Notes: generated by a model from the letters alone, not told the origin. A stretch of DNA of 39,673 nt from a virus (IMGVR_UViG_3300036791_000604:1-39673); one strand, 5' to 3'; shown: positions 14,248 through 24,408, numbered from the stretch's first letter. Translations and numbers: made by a program.

Positions 14248-16272
14248 TCATTGAGGCCACGCTTTCGCTACAAGGCTTAGTCGCGCTTGGTCGGGGTAAT
14301 ACTGCCAAGCGCCACCGTCCGAGCCGAAAGTCAACTTGACTGTGTACGTCTGCCCAGCCGCGAGCCGAAACAGACGCTTAGCGGTGTAACCCATATAGGT
14401 CTGGACGGTGGAGTGTTGCGACTGATAGTGCATAGCCTGATTCACGCCGTCCTCGTCAGGTGTTGACAACTGCACGCTAAATAGCCCATAGTTGTAAACG
14501 GCGTCCATTTTTTGCACTAGCCCCGCGTCGCCGTTTACTTCCCACCAGACGGGAACGTCGGGCGTAATCGCTAGTTGCATCACATTTCCGGCGCCGTCGA
14601 AGATGTCGCCCATTGGGAGCGCGGCATAGGCGCCGAGCTTCCCAATGATTCGCTGTACCGAAATGCCACCTCCGGCTCCGGGGTCGCCCTTGTCGCCCTT
14701 TGGCCCAACCGACCACTCGGTAACCGTCTCGGTGTCGAATCGCGGGACGGAAATACTCACATACGAGGCCGACCCCGGTTGGACGCCGACAAAGCCAGTG
14801 GCGTTTACGTTGACTCGCGTGTGAGCGTTGGAATTCATGTCGGCGCAAAAGATCAAGTCGCCGGGGGGCCGATACCCAGACGGTAAGGTAAACACCGCCG
14901 AATTGACGGCGCCACCGCTAACAAGTCCGCGAATACTCACAGTGCCATCGGGCCACTTGCGAAATGACGCTGGAGCAAACGAACCGCCGTAATTACCCCA
15001 CCCGTTTTCAAATGCGGGCTCGCCCGGTTGCCCGACGGTATGCCACGGCTCGAGTGGCACCTTGACCGAATCTCCGGGTGGCCCCTGCGGTCCCACGAGC
15101 GCTCCGCCGGGGTCGATCTGCACTCCGGTCACCTTGATAATCAGCGCGACCGCGCACCAGGGCGGCATGTTGTTGTGAGCCGCGTTTCCACCCTCGCCGT
15201 AAATGCCGAGTGCCGGGATGCTGTGAGCGTGGTTCGCGTTGTTGTAAGAGTCCGACTGCCAACTCGTCTGGAAACTGTGTAAGTGGTCAATCGAGCGATC
15301 CATCCCGGTAGTAGCAGCATTGACCCAGTTATATAGCCAGCTTTGCGGCCCCAAGGTTCCTGTAGCGAGTCCGCCGTACCAGTAACCCTGCGGTACGTTG
15401 AAGGCAGTGTGCAAGTGGTCAAGGCCACGATCCGCCGCGTTAGTGACGCCCGTGTGATAGTGGTTTGTGTCCGCGTACCCGCTCGTCCCGCCAGTCGTCG
15501 CGCCCCCGTGAGCGTGCGACGGCATCTCCGCGACTGAGAGGACATGCGTCTCCTCGCCACCCTTTGCGCCCATCGTCTTCCCGGCGTCGGCGCCGACGAT
15601 CATCCTCGAGCGAAGATCGGGGAGGTTGAAAGTCGTTAGGCCGTCGCCCTGCCCCCATGGGGAGCTCGAGCCGCCAAGCGCGGCGTAAAGGTCGGCGTAG
15701 GAGAGGCGACTCAATAGCCGGCCGTCCGCGAGCATCCAGTTGTCCGGGATCACGAGCCCCGACCACGACTTGACAGTGCCGATTTGGTCGCTGTCGTAAA
15801 CCGTGCCGATCGGGCCAGTCGCGCCGGTCTCACCCTGCGGGCCGGTCGCGCCCGTCGGACCTTCCGGTCCCGTCGCGCCTGTCGGTCCTGCCGGCCCTGT
15901 CGCGCCGGGTGGCCCTGGGACCGTCGAGGCCGCGCCTGGCGGCCCTTGCGGTCCCGATGGCCCCGTCGGGCCTTGAGGCCCGGTCGCGCCGGGAGGTCCG
16001 ACGGGTCCGGGCTCACCGCCACCGCCGCCGGCGCCGACGAGCCACGGTCGCCCGCGATTTGACATCAGGACCGTCACGTTGTCCCCGACGTAGCCACTCG
16101 AGCCGGGTGGCATACAGGGACCCCATTCGAGTTGCCCGTCGAACCCCGGCACGATCACGAACACGCCGGCGGAGGTGACGCGACTAATCGTCGCCTCCCA
16201 CGCCTGGGACGCGGAGAACGCCGGCGGGACGCTCGGCCGCGAGGGTGCAAAGAGGAGGTCGAGCTCCGGCAT
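14248..16272 (-). CDS. Spike-like OB domain / collagen-like / collar tail fibre fusion (674 aa)
   Basis: Residues about 25-75 look like the OB-fold of gpV/gp45-type spikes ([20 protein letters not shown] ... [20 protein letters not shown]). Next is a collagen-like Gly-X-Y run at about 85-155, then a collar domain ([20 protein letters not shown], then [20 protein letters not shown]). A His-rich fibre shaft (SHAHGG, NHYHTG, DHLHTA, NHAHS) follows, then a second short collagen-like stretch ([14 protein letters not shown]) and a beta-rich tip domain. The ATG at 16272 overlaps the hub gene stop as TGATG. Likely a central or side fibre for host recognition. Confidence 0.8.
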   Translation of the reverse strand: MPELDLLFAPSRPSVPPAFSASQAWEATISRVTSAGVFVIVPGFDGQLEWGPCMPPGSSGYVGDNVTVLMSNRGRPWLVGAGGGGGEPGPVGPPGATGPQGPTGPSGPQGPPGAASTVPGPPGATGPAGPTGATGPEGPTGATGPQGETGATGPIGTVYDSDQIGTVKSWSGLVIPDNWMLADGRLLSRLSYADLYAALGGSSSPWGQGDGLTTFNLPDLRSRMIVGADAGKTMGAKGGEETHVLSVAEMPSHAHGGATTGGTSGYADTNHYHTGVTNAADRGLDHLHTAFNVPQGYWYGGLATGTLGPQSWLYNWVNAATTGMDRSIDHLHSFQTSWQSDSYNNANHAHSIPALGIYGEGGNAAHNNMPPWCAVALIIKVTGVQIDPGGALVGPQGPPGDSVKVPLEPWHTVGQPGEPAFENGWGNYGGSFAPASFRKWPDGTVSIRGLVSGGAVNSAVFTLPSGYRPPGDLIFCADMNSNAHTRVNVNATGFVGVQPGSASYVSISVPRFDTETVTEWSVGPKGDKGDPGAGGGISVQRIIGKLGAYAALPMGDIFDGAGNVMQLAITPDVPVWWEVNGDAGLVQKMDAVYNYGLFSVQLSTPDEDGVNQAMHYQSQHSTVQTYMGYTAKRLFRLAAGQTYTVKLTFGSDGGAWQYYPDQARLSLVAKAWPQ

Positions 16273-18215
16273 CAGAGCCCCGGCCAGTGTCGCGGGATGT
16301 AGCCGGCCGTCGAGGTCGGTGTCTGTCGCTGTCGCGGCCCCTGCCCGTGGTATGAGCCGGCGCCGTTGGTATCGAAGCGCCACGCGTGGCCCATCCCGTT
16401 CCAGCGAATCCAGACGTGGGCGGCGTTCGCGTAGACGGTGAAGTATTTACCGACGCCACCGACGCCCCAAGTAGCCGCCATCGTCCCGGAGACCGCCGTA
16501 CCGCCACCCATTTGAAAACCGAGGCCGGCGGCCGCGAGCGCCGCGACCGTCGAGCCTGAGCAGTCAAAACCGCCACCCGACGGATAGCCGGCTCGAGAGT
16601 GGCCGCCACCCCAGACGTAGGGGTATTGCTTGTCGTGAATCTGAATCGCGGCGTCATAGACGGTCGCGGCCTTCTGAGGCACGCCCTTGTTCGCGCTCGA
16701 GCCAAGCGAGCCGGCGCTGCTCGTCGCTTGCGCCCGACCGTTGACGGTGACCGTCTGGGTGGTCGTCGCGGGCGCCGGTTCCTTGAGCGACGGCTCTTTT
16801 CGCACCAGCGAAATCTCCGACCGTTGCGATGTCAGCGTTCGCGTGACCTGGGAGACGAGCCACGTCCCTGAGCCGACGCCCTCGTCTTGAATCACGATCA
16901 CGTCGCCGGGGAAAATCGCGTAGCGACGGGTGAGGACAACCAGCTTCGCCTCGGTCGCGCGGCGCCGAGTCTCCCAGTCAAACGCAAGCTCCACGACGCC
17001 GGCGCTGAATTCGCTCAGCCTCGCGATCGGGCTCTGTTGGACGAGCCAGTTGTCGCTCACGTACCAGACGGTTCCGCCGCGACAGAAGAAACGCCACTGC
17101 ACCTCGTCGGCCAGCCGGCGGGCGCACTGCCACGACGTTTCGCGTTGGTCGGCGGTGCCACGCGAGAATTCGTATGGCTCGACTCGGGTGACTTGGTAGG
17201 AGTGGCTCGCGGTGACGCCGGCGCCCGTCGAGGCCGCCGCCTGCGTGCCGCCACCAGAGCCCATGAACGCCTTCGCGAAGTTGTTCCCCTCTGCGTACCA
17301 CTGCGCCGGCGCGGTGCGATATCGCGCGTTGGGCGCCTGCGTGTGATAGCTCGCGTCGAGCCAGTTTTCGCCTTTGGAGCGATAGGAGAGGTACTTGTCG
17401 AGAAACGCGTTGATCGCGTGGTTCGGGTTAGTGACCTGCGCATAGTTGCCCCACGCGCCGACGGACGGTCGCTGCTGATAGAGGCCGGCGGAGTCATAGT
17501 CAACTTGCGCGAGCAGGTTGCGCAGCGTTGACTCTTGGATCGCGGTCGCGACGGCGCCGGCGCAACTGATTCGATCGCCGCCTCGCTGCTTGCATATCTG
17601 CACGATCATCCCGCCGTACTTGATTTGCTCGTTATCGGCAGGGGCGCCCTTCACTCTCAGCGCCGCGAGTACCGCCGGGTTCGGGCCGCTCGAGCTCGCG
17701 GCCGCCACGCGACTCGAGCCGCCGGGGATGTCGGGTTTGAGTTGCGGCTGTCGCTCGTGGAGCTCGGGGCAGCGAAACGGGATCACCGCCTCGTGCGGCT
17801 CGAGGATCATCCCGCGAATGAATTCGGCGCGATTCGTGTTCTTCCGGTTCGCCTTCCGGGGTTTGGAGTAACGACGGAGGAGGTTGATCGCGAGCTCCTC
17901 GAAAATCAGTTGCACCTCGTTACCGTCGCGGGAGACCTTGACGAGCGTGTATTGGATGCCGTCGAGCTCGAGCGCCGAGCGAGTCCGGGTGAGCTCGGAT
18001 TGGAGGAGTTTTCGCGAGTAGTCCTGCACCTTGATCGTCAGGGTGCTCGCGCCGTCGATCGTCATAACGTCTTCGATCGAGGTAACCGATCGGGTGAGAC
18101 GCGCGACCATCCCGCGTTCGCCCTGTAGGTTCAGGTTCGACACGTCGAGGTCGTGCCGGGGCGGCCGAACGGTACCGAGTGGCGTCGCCTTGGTATCGAC
18201 CGTGATCGTCGCCAT
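16272..18215 (-). CDS. Tail hub (gpD-like) with lysozyme-like insert and NlpC/P60 peptidase
   Basis: The N-terminal region (about 1-150: [20 protein letters not shown], then [19 protein letters not shown]) and a later region (about 350-480) resemble the gpD/gp27 hub fold. It is interrupted at about 180-335 by a lysozyme-like insert ([20 protein letters not shown], then [20 protein letters not shown]). Residues 519-647 are an NlpC/P60 endopeptidase: YPYVWGGGH, Cys552 in FDCSGS and His600 in AAHVWIRW. Such hubs locally open peptidoglycan during infection. The start at 18215 overlaps the adaptor stop as TGATG. The double hydrolase would suit a thick wall. Confidence 0.85.
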   Translation of the reverse strand: MATITVDTKATPLGTVRPPRHDLDVSNLNLQGERGMVARLTRSVTSIEDVMTIDGASTLTIKVQDYSRKLLQSELTRTRSALELDGIQYTLVKVSRDGNEVQLIFEELAINLLRRYSKPRKANRKNTNRAEFIRGMILEPHEAVIPFRCPELHERQPQLKPDIPGGSSRVAAASSSGPNPAVLAALRVKGAPADNEQIKYGGMIVQICKQRGGDRISCAGAVATAIQESTLRNLLAQVDYDSAGLYQQRPSVGAWGNYAQVTNPNHAINAFLDKYLSYRSKGENWLDASYHTQAPNARYRTAPAQWYAEGNNFAKAFMGSGGGTQAAASTGAGVTASHSYQVTRVEPYEFSRGTADQRETSWQCARRLADEVQWRFFCRGGTVWYVSDNWLVQQSPIARLSEFSAGVVELAFDWETRRRATEAKLVVLTRRYAIFPGDVIVIQDEGVGSGTWLVSQVTRTLTSQRSEISLVRKEPSLKEPAPATTTQTVTVNGRAQATSSAGSLGSSANKGVPQKAATVYDAAIQIHDKQYPYVWGGGHSRAGYPSGGGFDCSGSTVAALAAAGLGFQMGGGTAVSGTMAATWGVGGVGKYFTVYANAAHVWIRWNGMGHAWRFDTNGAGSYHGQGPRQRQTPTSTAGYIPRHWPGL

Positions 18216-19015
18216 CAGCCGGCCGCCTTCCCGCGAGGAAGTCGCCGTAGCGACGCCGGTTGGAAGTATTCGATCAAGTGCACCGTGACCTGCTGTCGCA
18301 TACGCCGGCCGGTGTCCTCGTCAAGCATCGCGTCGCCCCAAGTGAGCGACTGGATCACCCATCGCTTCTCGGTGTGGGGGACGGCGCCGTAGAGGCGAAC
18401 CGAGTGCGGGGTCTCGTCGGCGCCCTGCTTGGTCGCCAGTGACTCGAGGTCCGCGAGCATCCCTTCGATCCAGACGCCCTGAGCTCGTTTGCTCTGACGC
18501 CGGCGCACGGGCGCCGGCCGTCGCGTCTGCGGAGGCGCGAGCGCTCGAGCGTGGACGCCACCCTTGGACCCGATCACCGCGCTTCTGGAGTTTTTGAGGT
18601 GAGCCGGCCGGTGGGGTGGCGGTGGGATCGGACGGTACACCTTGGTTTTCGTGATCGCGCCGACTGGCCGGCCCGTCGCGCGGTTTTGAAACCTCTGGCC
18701 CTTCGGCAACTTCGGCGGCTTGATAAATCCGCTTGGCAGCGACGGAAAGATCGGGTGCGCGAGCCACCCGTCATACATCAGGTCGAGGTCCATCTCGAGG
18801 TTATTCGCGCCTTCCCACTCGGTAATGCCGACGCTTCGCGGGACCGCGACGACGCCCCAGTTGCCATAGCCGGCGGTGATCTTCGCACCGCCCTCACCGA
18901 GCATCGCGACCGTCCACTGATTCGCGACGGTGTATGCCTGGATCACTACCCAGTGGCCGCCCATCAACTTTCCGGGTCGCTGCTTCGAGAGTGGTATGAC
19001 CTGCCAGTGGGTCAT
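18215..19015 (-). CDS. Hub adaptor protein, gp53/CIS-tube-like (266 aa)
   Basis: The segment LEMDLDLMYDGW, followed at the C-terminus by LESLATKQGADETPHSVRLY and KRWVIQSLTWGDAMLDEDTG plus QQVTVHLIEY, follows the pattern of the tube-adaptor N-terminal domain of contractile injection systems. That domain links the tail tube to the spike hub. A basic Pro-rich insertion lies at about 95-180, and no LysM domain was seen. The order tape measure, adaptor, hub supports the call. The ATG at 19015 overlaps the tape-measure stop as ATGA. Confidence 0.7.
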   Translation of the reverse strand: MTHWQVIPLSKQRPGKLMGGHWVVIQAYTVANQWTVAMLGEGGAKITAGYGNWGVVAVPRSVGITEWEGANNLEMDLDLMYDGWLAHPIFPSLPSGFIKPPKLPKGQRFQNRATGRPVGAITKTKVYRPIPPPPHRPAHLKNSRSAVIGSKGGVHARALAPPQTRRPAPVRRRQSKRAQGVWIEGMLADLESLATKQGADETPHSVRLYGAVPHTEKRWVIQSLTWGDAMLDEDTGRRMRQQVTVHLIEYFQPASLRRLPRGKAAG

Positions 19016-20733
19016 CGGCTCGCCTGCAACTCGTCGGCGTAAGACGCGATTGCCTGCCCGATCTGGCGTCGCTCGAGGTAGGTCTTCACGATGATCGGCC
19101 GGCTAGAACCCGCCACTTGGACCGGCATGATTGGCGGTGGCAGTGGCGCGACCTGGGCGGCTCGAGGGAGCGACAGGACCTCGGGGCCGCGCTCCCCGAC
19201 GAGCGCCATACCGGGTCGCGTGACGATGCCGCCGGCCGCGAGTGGCGCGATGTTGATACCGAACCCCTTGCCGCCAACTCCCGGTACCCATTTGGGGACC
19301 GAGAAATGGATGCGATTGAGGCCGTTTATGACGGCGTTTATCGGCGCCTTGGCGATATTGAGCAACCCGCTAAAGCCGGCTTGGAATCCGCTCTTGATCG
19401 CGTTGCCGACGCTCGTGAATAGCGACTTGAACTTCCCCGGCAGACTGGTAAAGAATCCGAGGATTTTCCCCGGCATACTCGCGAACGTCCCGACAATCCC
19501 GTTGACCACTCCCATCACCCAAGTCTTGACAGTGGTAAACGCGCTTTTGATCGCGTTGACTACGATGTCCACCTTGTCGCGTAAGAGGAAGAACGCGGCC
19601 GCGACCGCCGCGAGGGGTCCGAGCAGGATGCCGGCGAGGATCACCGCGAGGATTCGCCAGTTGTCCTTGATCCAGTTGACAACCGCCATAACGACATTTT
19701 TGATCGCGTTGAACGCGCCGTTGACCATATCCCGGAACCAGCCGACTTTTTGATACGCGATTATCAGCCCGATCACGAGCGCCGCGATTCCCGCGACGAC
19801 GAGCATTACCGGGTTTGACATAAGTGTCAGGTTGAATAGCGCGAGTAGCTTGTTGACCTGTTGCAGAATCATCATCGTCACGATCGCGGCCGTCAGCACG
19901 ACGATTACGTCGGTGAGCATCGGGACCGAGTGCAACAGACTCGCGATTGCCTTGACGATCGGCAAAAACGCCCCTAGGAGCGCCGAGAGAATTGGAATTA
20001 GCGCCGACCCGACGAGTACCTTTAGGCCGGTCATCGCCATGTTCAATTCGCGTTGCTGCTTCGCCATCTCGAGCGCCTGCTTACCACTTCCACCCATCGC
20101 CGGCACGAGGTCGTTCGCGGCGCTGAGTTGGTCTGTCATCGCCTTCCCGCCCTCATTGAGAATCGGGAGCAACTGAGTGCCAGATTTACCGAAGATACGT
20201 TGAGCGAGTGCCGCCTTGTTCGCGCCGTCGGGCATCTTCGCGAACGCGTCGCTAATCGCGGCCATTCGCTGTGACATCGGCATCGCCATCAGACTCTTTT
20301 GGGAGACGCCGAGTTGGTCGAACATCGCGGAGCTCGCCTTGGTCGAGCCACCGAGGGCGCCGAGGTTGCGGCCGAGGGTCGCCATCCCCATCTGCAACTG
20401 TTTGGTCTCGAGGCCACGCTCTTGCGCGACCAGCACCCACGACTGCGACTCTTTCTTACTGAGGCCCGACGATCGAGCGAACGCGGAGGTGGACTTCGCG
20501 AGTTGCTGTGTCGTGTTGATCGAGCTCTTGAGACCCTGGAAACCCTTGTAAAGCACGCCGGCCGCGATAGCGCTTTTCGCGAGCCCCGCAACCCCCTGCT
20601 TGGTCTGCGTCTGGGCGGTGTTCGCGGTCGCGGTCCCGACATCCTCGGTCGCGCCGGTGACCGAGCTCATGTCGCGCTTGAACTGGGGGATACCAGTCGC
20701 GCGGACGTTCGCGATTACGTCTGCTGAGGGCAC
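19012..20733 (-). CDS. Tape measure protein (573 aa)
   Basis: The protein is Ala/Lys-rich with a coiled N-terminus (FKRDMSSVTGATEDVGTATA...), a central block of several hydrophobic segments at about 230-400, and a glycine-containing tail (AAGGIVTRPGMALVGERGPE) that is a common TMP C-terminal signature. It sets tail length; 573 residues implies a fairly short tail. The GTG start at 20733 overlaps the frameshifted chaperone stop as TAGTG. It follows sheath, tube and chaperone genes in canonical order. Confidence 0.9.
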   Translation of the reverse strand: MPSADVIANVRATGIPQFKRDMSSVTGATEDVGTATANTAQTQTKQGVAGLAKSAIAAGVLYKGFQGLKSSINTTQQLAKSTSAFARSSGLSKKESQSWVLVAQERGLETKQLQMGMATLGRNLGALGGSTKASSAMFDQLGVSQKSLMAMPMSQRMAAISDAFAKMPDGANKAALAQRIFGKSGTQLLPILNEGGKAMTDQLSAANDLVPAMGGSGKQALEMAKQQRELNMAMTGLKVLVGSALIPILSALLGAFLPIVKAIASLLHSVPMLTDVIVVLTAAIVTMMILQQVNKLLALFNLTLMSNPVMLVVAGIAALVIGLIIAYQKVGWFRDMVNGAFNAIKNVVMAVVNWIKDNWRILAVILAGILLGPLAAVAAAFFLLRDKVDIVVNAIKSAFTTVKTWVMGVVNGIVGTFASMPGKILGFFTSLPGKFKSLFTSVGNAIKSGFQAGFSGLLNIAKAPINAVINGLNRIHFSVPKWVPGVGGKGFGINIAPLAAGGIVTRPGMALVGERGPEVLSLPRAAQVAPLPPPIMPVQVAGSSRPIIVKTYLERRQIGQAIASYADELQASR

Positions 20734-21469
20734 TAGCGGCGCCCTCTGCCGCGCTTCATTGACTCCGCGAGCTCAGAGACGATCAGCCGCGCGAGTCGCT
20801 TGTCGAGCTCGAGGCGCCAGTAGCCGGCACGCTCGAGCACGCGTGAAAGGGTCGCCCGTTCGGTCGGGTCGGCGGCAATCATCGCGACTGGGCTCACTCC
20901 GAGCGCAGTGGCGAGGCCGAGGGTGTCAATGACGCGACCGTCGAGGATTCCCCCGACGCGGCATCCCCTTCTACGAGACCGAGGAATTGGTTGACCTTGC
21001 CGGCGTGGCGCATGATCGCGAACCCGTCGCCGTCGAACATCCCCTCGTAAACCAACTGCGAGGAGAAAATGAAGTCGGGGTCGGGCCGCTCCCACTGGAG
21101 CAGTCGCGCCAGCCGGTCATCGAACTTGACGGGGCCGAGCTCGTCCTCGAGTACGAGCCACTCGCCATTGGTCGGGTCGATCGCTTCGACCGCCTTACAG
21201 GCGCAAGAGAGCACCTCCAGCGAGGTCGCCATGTTCACGTCGGCGGCCGTGAGCGACTGGAATCGCTCGAGCTCGGCCAGGGAGACGGTCCCGTACCGAA
21301 CGCGAAGTTTGCCCTCCCACTTACCGGGGAGCTCGAGGGTGAGTGCCGCTTTCTTTCGCTTCTGCGCGGCGGTGGCGCGAAGTTCTGACAGTAGCGATCC
21401 GGGTGCGGCGTCGCCAGCCTGCCCCGGTTGCGAAACGCCGGGGATTGGAAACTTCTCGATGGTACTCAT
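20733..21469 (-). CDS. Tail assembly chaperone, -1 frameshift product (about 245 aa)
   Basis: Downstream of the first chaperone frame, a second frame on the same strand runs to a TAG at 20735-20733 and overlaps the first by about 200 bp. A candidate slippery site G GGG GAA lies at 20954-20948 (minus strand). A -1 slip there would join ...DAASGE to ILDGRVIDTLGLATALG and continue to ESMKRGRGRR. This copies the G/GT and E/E' arrangement of lambda- and P2-like phages, where the longer product recruits the tape measure. The exact slip position is inferred. Confidence 0.65.
20894..21469 (-). CDS. Tail assembly chaperone, unshifted form (191 aa)
   Basis: The ATG at 21469 overlaps the tube stop as ATGA. 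The first 40 residues are flexible. A beta segment follows (LTLELPGKWEGKLRVRYGTV), then a helical domain (LAELERFQSLTAADVNMATS ... KVNQFLGLVEG) like other phage tail chaperones. It ends in a Ser-rich tail (TVASLTPSASPLRSE) once the frame passes the slip site. It would coat the tape measure during tail assembly. Confidence 0.75.
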   Translation of the reverse strand: MSTIEKFPIPGVSQPGQAGDAAPGSLLSELRATAAQKRKKAALTLELPGKWEGKLRVRYGTVSLAELERFQSLTAADVNMATSLEVLSCACKAVEAIDPTNGEWLVLEDELGPVKFDDRLARLLQWERPDPDFIFSSQLVYEGMFDGDGFAIMRHAGKVNQFLGLVEGDAASGESSTVASLTPSASPLRSE

Positions 21470-21876
21470 GCGATCGAATCGATTGTGCACTCAATTTCGA
21501 CCATCGACGTGTCGCTGCCCATCGAGTCGTGTGTCGGTGGAGTGCACCGTTTGATCGTGCCGCCGAGCCACTCCACGGCGCCATTCTGATTGCCGGCCGG
21601 GTTTAGTGGCACCCGGCCGATCGTGATTCGCGTCTTGCCGCACTGTTGCCGTATCCACTTGACGTTGCTCGAGAGCCAATCGTCGTGGTGCCGCGACATG
21701 GTGACGTTTCCATACGTTTGACGGCCGCCGAGCGATATCGCTCGGTCCATCCCGCCGGGGCGAAAGACGAGCTCCTCGGAGTCGGTCTCGCCCCCATCGT
21801 AGATGTCCCACGTCCCCATATCGACGCCACCGACATTCAGCACGACTAGCCAAGTGTCTTCGCGTTGGGTCGCCAT
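21466..21876 (-). CDS. Tail tube protein (136 aa)
   Basis: The beta-rich protein (TWLVVLNVGGVDMGTWDIYD, then GGMDRAISLGGRQTYGNVTM) ends MVEIECTIDSIA. Size, composition and place right after the sheath gene match tail tube subunits of contractile tails, which stack as hexameric rings inside the sheath. A strong ribosome site (GTAGGAGG) precedes the ATG at 21876, consistent with high expression. Confidence 0.85.
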   Translation of the reverse strand: MATQREDTWLVVLNVGGVDMGTWDIYDGGETDSEELVFRPGGMDRAISLGGRQTYGNVTMSRHHDDWLSSNVKWIRQQCGKTRITIGRVPLNPAGNQNGAVEWLGGTIKRCTPPTHDSMGSDTSMVEIECTIDSIA

Positions 21877-21888
21877 CTAAGTTGCCTC

Positions 21889-23427
21889 CTACACCGATAC
21901 GGTTATCGGCGTCTTCTGAATTTCTATTTGTACCCACTCGCCCGGAGGGGAGACGCGGACGCGAACGACCGCGTGCACCTCGCCATTGGCGATTGTCTCG
22001 TCGGTGTTGACCGAATCGGTGTCAACCATGAACGCGTCTTCGGGCTCGTCGCCATACAACGCCCCCAGGTTGAACCACTCGAGACAAATACCGCCGAGCG
22101 CGACTCCCAGTCGCGTGAACAGTCGCCCCGCGCCGTCGATCTGGCGGTGCACAAATTCCTCAGCGGCGTTGTCGAATTCGTGCGCCATCGCGAGAATCGT
22201 TCGCGATCCGGGAAACCACATCCAATTTGTGTCGAGCGGACCCGCGACCGTCCGAGTGCCATAGGTTCGCAGTACGCCGGTTCGCATCATTCTCGGCAGA
22301 GTGACTCCGAGGTCGTTGAGCAACTCGCGGGTTGTGTCGTCAAACCCCAGCGGAATCCCTCGAGCGCCGAGCGATTCGCCGTTCGCGCCGGCGGCGGCCT
22401 CGTTGGGGTTGCCGGTGGCGCCGTCGGCCCTCGCGATGATCCCGGCTTGCACCGCCGAATAGGGCACTAGTGTCGTCGTGCCGGCGGCGGGACCCGGATA
22501 GATGATTCGCGGCGCGAGGGCGCACGCGTACCGCGACCCGGTGATCCCGTTGAGTCCACTCGCGTCAGCCGCGATTGTCGTCTCGTCGGTGTCGTTTAGA
22601 TCGAGCAGCGCCGGCCGGCGCATCCTGTCGCAGTGGTCGAGAATCGCGGCGTGGGTCGTGTAGTCGGTCGCGCCGGGGTAGAGGACCTGCGCGAACCCCA
22701 TCGAATACGTGAACCGATCGAGCGTCGTGGTGATCGTCGCGGGGTCGAGGTTTGGGTCGTCGGTGCCGCCGGCGAGTGGCGTGTCGGGCGCCTCGAGGAG
22801 CGGGTCCTCCTCGGTCGCAGTGTCGGCCTCGAGCTCGAGGTAGATAGAGGTCGTCTGGCCCCACGAGAGCGCGTCTCCGACCGTTAGAAGCTGCCGCGAC
22901 CGTTCGACCACGATCCCGCCATCGGTGACCACAATTCGCACCGGGACGCCGGCCGCCTGGGTGTCGCTGCCGTTGCCGTTCCCGTTCCCCTCGGCTAGCG
23001 CGACTCCCTCGCTCTTTGTGGCCTTCTTGACCGCCGCCTTGCGCTTGGGGGCGGCCGCGAGTAGCGGCGAAACTTCGGCCACGATCGCGACCGTCACGTC
23101 GTTAGCCCAAGTGCCGGCGGAGCTCGCGTGGACGTGCAACTGCCCAACGTCGGCCTCGGCCGTCGCCGCGAGTGGGCCGACGAGTCGCAGGAACCAGAGG
23201 TTGCCGCCACGCTCAGCGAAGAACGCGCGAACCGAGTTGTGCGCGATCACCCCGCCGGAGCGAGGGCCGAACAGGTTCTCCCAGACCGCGAGTGACTGGA
23301 TATGCGCCGGCGTCATCGTCGGGCCGCGCTCGGCGGTCCCGACCATGAACGCTTGGCCGGAGTCGAGCTCGCCACCGCCACCCGGCGAGGAGTCGGTAAT
23401 CAGGATGTCAGTTCCGGGTCGCGGCAC
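21889..23427 (-). CDS. Tail sheath protein (512 aa)
   Basis: The start GTG at 23427 follows GGGAGGCGAAA. The N-terminus (ILITDSSPGGGGELDSGQAF, then MVGTAERGPT) and the segment LAVWENLFGPRSG match tail sheath domain I. The C-terminal region (FPGSRTILAMAHEFDNAAEE, then INGEVHAVVRVRVSPPGEWV-like ending) matches the conserved sheath domain. Residues about 125-165 form a Lys-rich, Gly/Asn-rich insertion (KRKAAVKKATKSEG ... GNGNGNGSD) that is probably surface-exposed. The sheath shows the tail is contractile. Confidence 0.9.
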   Translation of the reverse strand: MPRPGTDILITDSSPGGGGELDSGQAFMVGTAERGPTMTPAHIQSLAVWENLFGPRSGGVIAHNSVRAFFAERGGNLWFLRLVGPLAATAEADVGQLHVHASSAGTWANDVTVAIVAEVSPLLAAAPKRKAAVKKATKSEGVALAEGNGNGNGSDTQAAGVPVRIVVTDGGIVVERSRQLLTVGDALSWGQTTSIYLELEADTATEEDPLLEAPDTPLAGGTDDPNLDPATITTTLDRFTYSMGFAQVLYPGATDYTTHAAILDHCDRMRRPALLDLNDTDETTIAADASGLNGITGSRYACALAPRIIYPGPAAGTTTLVPYSAVQAGIIARADGATGNPNEAAAGANGESLGARGIPLGFDDTTRELLNDLGVTLPRMMRTGVLRTYGTRTVAGPLDTNWMWFPGSRTILAMAHEFDNAAEEFVHRQIDGAGRLFTRLGVALGGICLEWFNLGALYGDEPEDAFMVDTDSVNTDETIANGEVHAVVRVRVSPPGEWVQIEIQKTPITVSV

Positions 23428-24100
23428 TTTCGCCTCCCAATGGTTCCTTGATGACTGTCACCTCTACTGTCTCAGCGTCGTTTAGGTAAACGCCGATGGG
23501 CGGGTCGCTCGGAGTGTTCGGACCCATTACCCAGTTTGTGACGTTTTCGACTTCAACCACGAGTTGCACGATGCCGCGACACTGGGTCCTGTCCGATATC
23601 GGGCCGAGTTGCTGATAGACCTCGCCGGCGTACTCGACGCGGCGAATCCCCTCGAGCCCCGACCAGCGAACGTCGGGGAGTTGCTGGAGGAGCATCGCGC
23701 GAATCGCGGCGGTGTAGAAACGCGCGAGCCTGACCGCCTGGCGGTTGGCTCGAGCGGAGACGACGGCGCCACAATCGACCGTGAACCTCGCGGTGTAGGC
23801 GCCCTCAGAGTTGCGGGCGGGTCGCGCCTCGATCCCGCCACACGCGACTAGCAACGCCGGCAGTTGGTCCTCGGGGTATTTGGTCGGTTCGCTCGATTCC
23901 ACGATCGAGCGAATGAGCGGGAGGCGTCCGACCTCGAGCCGGCGTTGGCGCTCGACTTCCGCGAGATAGTCGCGAATCCAGAATCGAGTGCAGGTCGCTA
24001 TCGCGTATTCGACCTCGAACCCGGAGAGGATCGGCCCGTAGGCAGTCGCGGCGTGTGGCGCGAATACGTGGTCCTCAAATACGGGGTCGGTGACGGTCAT
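23408..24100 (-). CDS. Tail terminator/completion-like protein (230 aa)
   Basis: The protein lies between the gp10-like gene and the sheath, the usual place of tail terminators. It has an alternating alpha/beta pattern (AIATCTRFWIRDYLAEVERQ, then YPEDQLPALLVACGGIEARP, then IVQLVVEVENVTNWVMGPN) like gpU/terminator folds. The ATG at 24100 overlaps the upstream stop as ATGA. It overlaps the sheath gene by 20 bp. The call rests mainly on context. Confidence 0.65.
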   Translation of the reverse strand: MTVTDPVFEDHVFAPHAATAYGPILSGFEVEYAIATCTRFWIRDYLAEVERQRRLEVGRLPLIRSIVESSEPTKYPEDQLPALLVACGGIEARPARNSEGAYTARFTVDCGAVVSARANRQAVRLARFYTAAIRAMLLQQLPDVRWSGLEGIRRVEYAGEVYQQLGPISDRTQCRGIVQLVVEVENVTNWVMGPNTPSDPPIGVYLNDAETVEVTVIKEPLGGESAATRN

Positions 24101-24408
24101 ACGTTGAAGAGGTAGGTGAGGGTCGCTTGCGCGAGCTCGTCGGTCAGCGACCCGTCCGGGAAGGTCGGTGGCGCCGCCTGGAACGCGAATGGCGCGGCCG
24201 GGTCGTCGGAGACGATCAGCCGCGAATATCGAGACGGGTCGCGGCCGGGGGTGGCGACCACGGTGTTCTCGAGGCCGGCCGGCACGTTTGAGACCTGCGT
24301 GGCGCCGTGATCCGCGACCTCCCCGACGATCGCGTCGAGCCCGTTCGCGTTGTCGATGATCCGGTTGACCATCGCGTCGAATTCGTGGGTGTCGAGGGTG
24401 ACGGTCAT
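24097..24408 (-). CDS. HK97 gp10-like head-tail joining protein (103 aa)
   Basis: The ATG at 24408 overlaps the connector stop as ATGA. The protein starts with a helix (FDAMVNRIIDNANGLDAIVG), continues in strands, and ends TDELAQATLTYLFNV. Size and position between the connector and the terminator fit the gp10-like neck protein family. Sequence support is modest. Confidence 0.6.
   Translation of the reverse strand: MTVTLDTHEFDAMVNRIIDNANGLDAIVGEVADHGATQVSNVPAGLENTVVATPGRDPSRYSRLIVSDDPAAPFAFQAAPPTFPDGSLTDELAQATLTYLFNV

Noticed and set aside
14575-16441. Plus-strand open frames opposite the fibre gene
   Set aside because: They mirror the Gly-rich collagen-like coding strand in GC-rich DNA and give Arg/Pro/Ala-rich sequence without ribosome sites.
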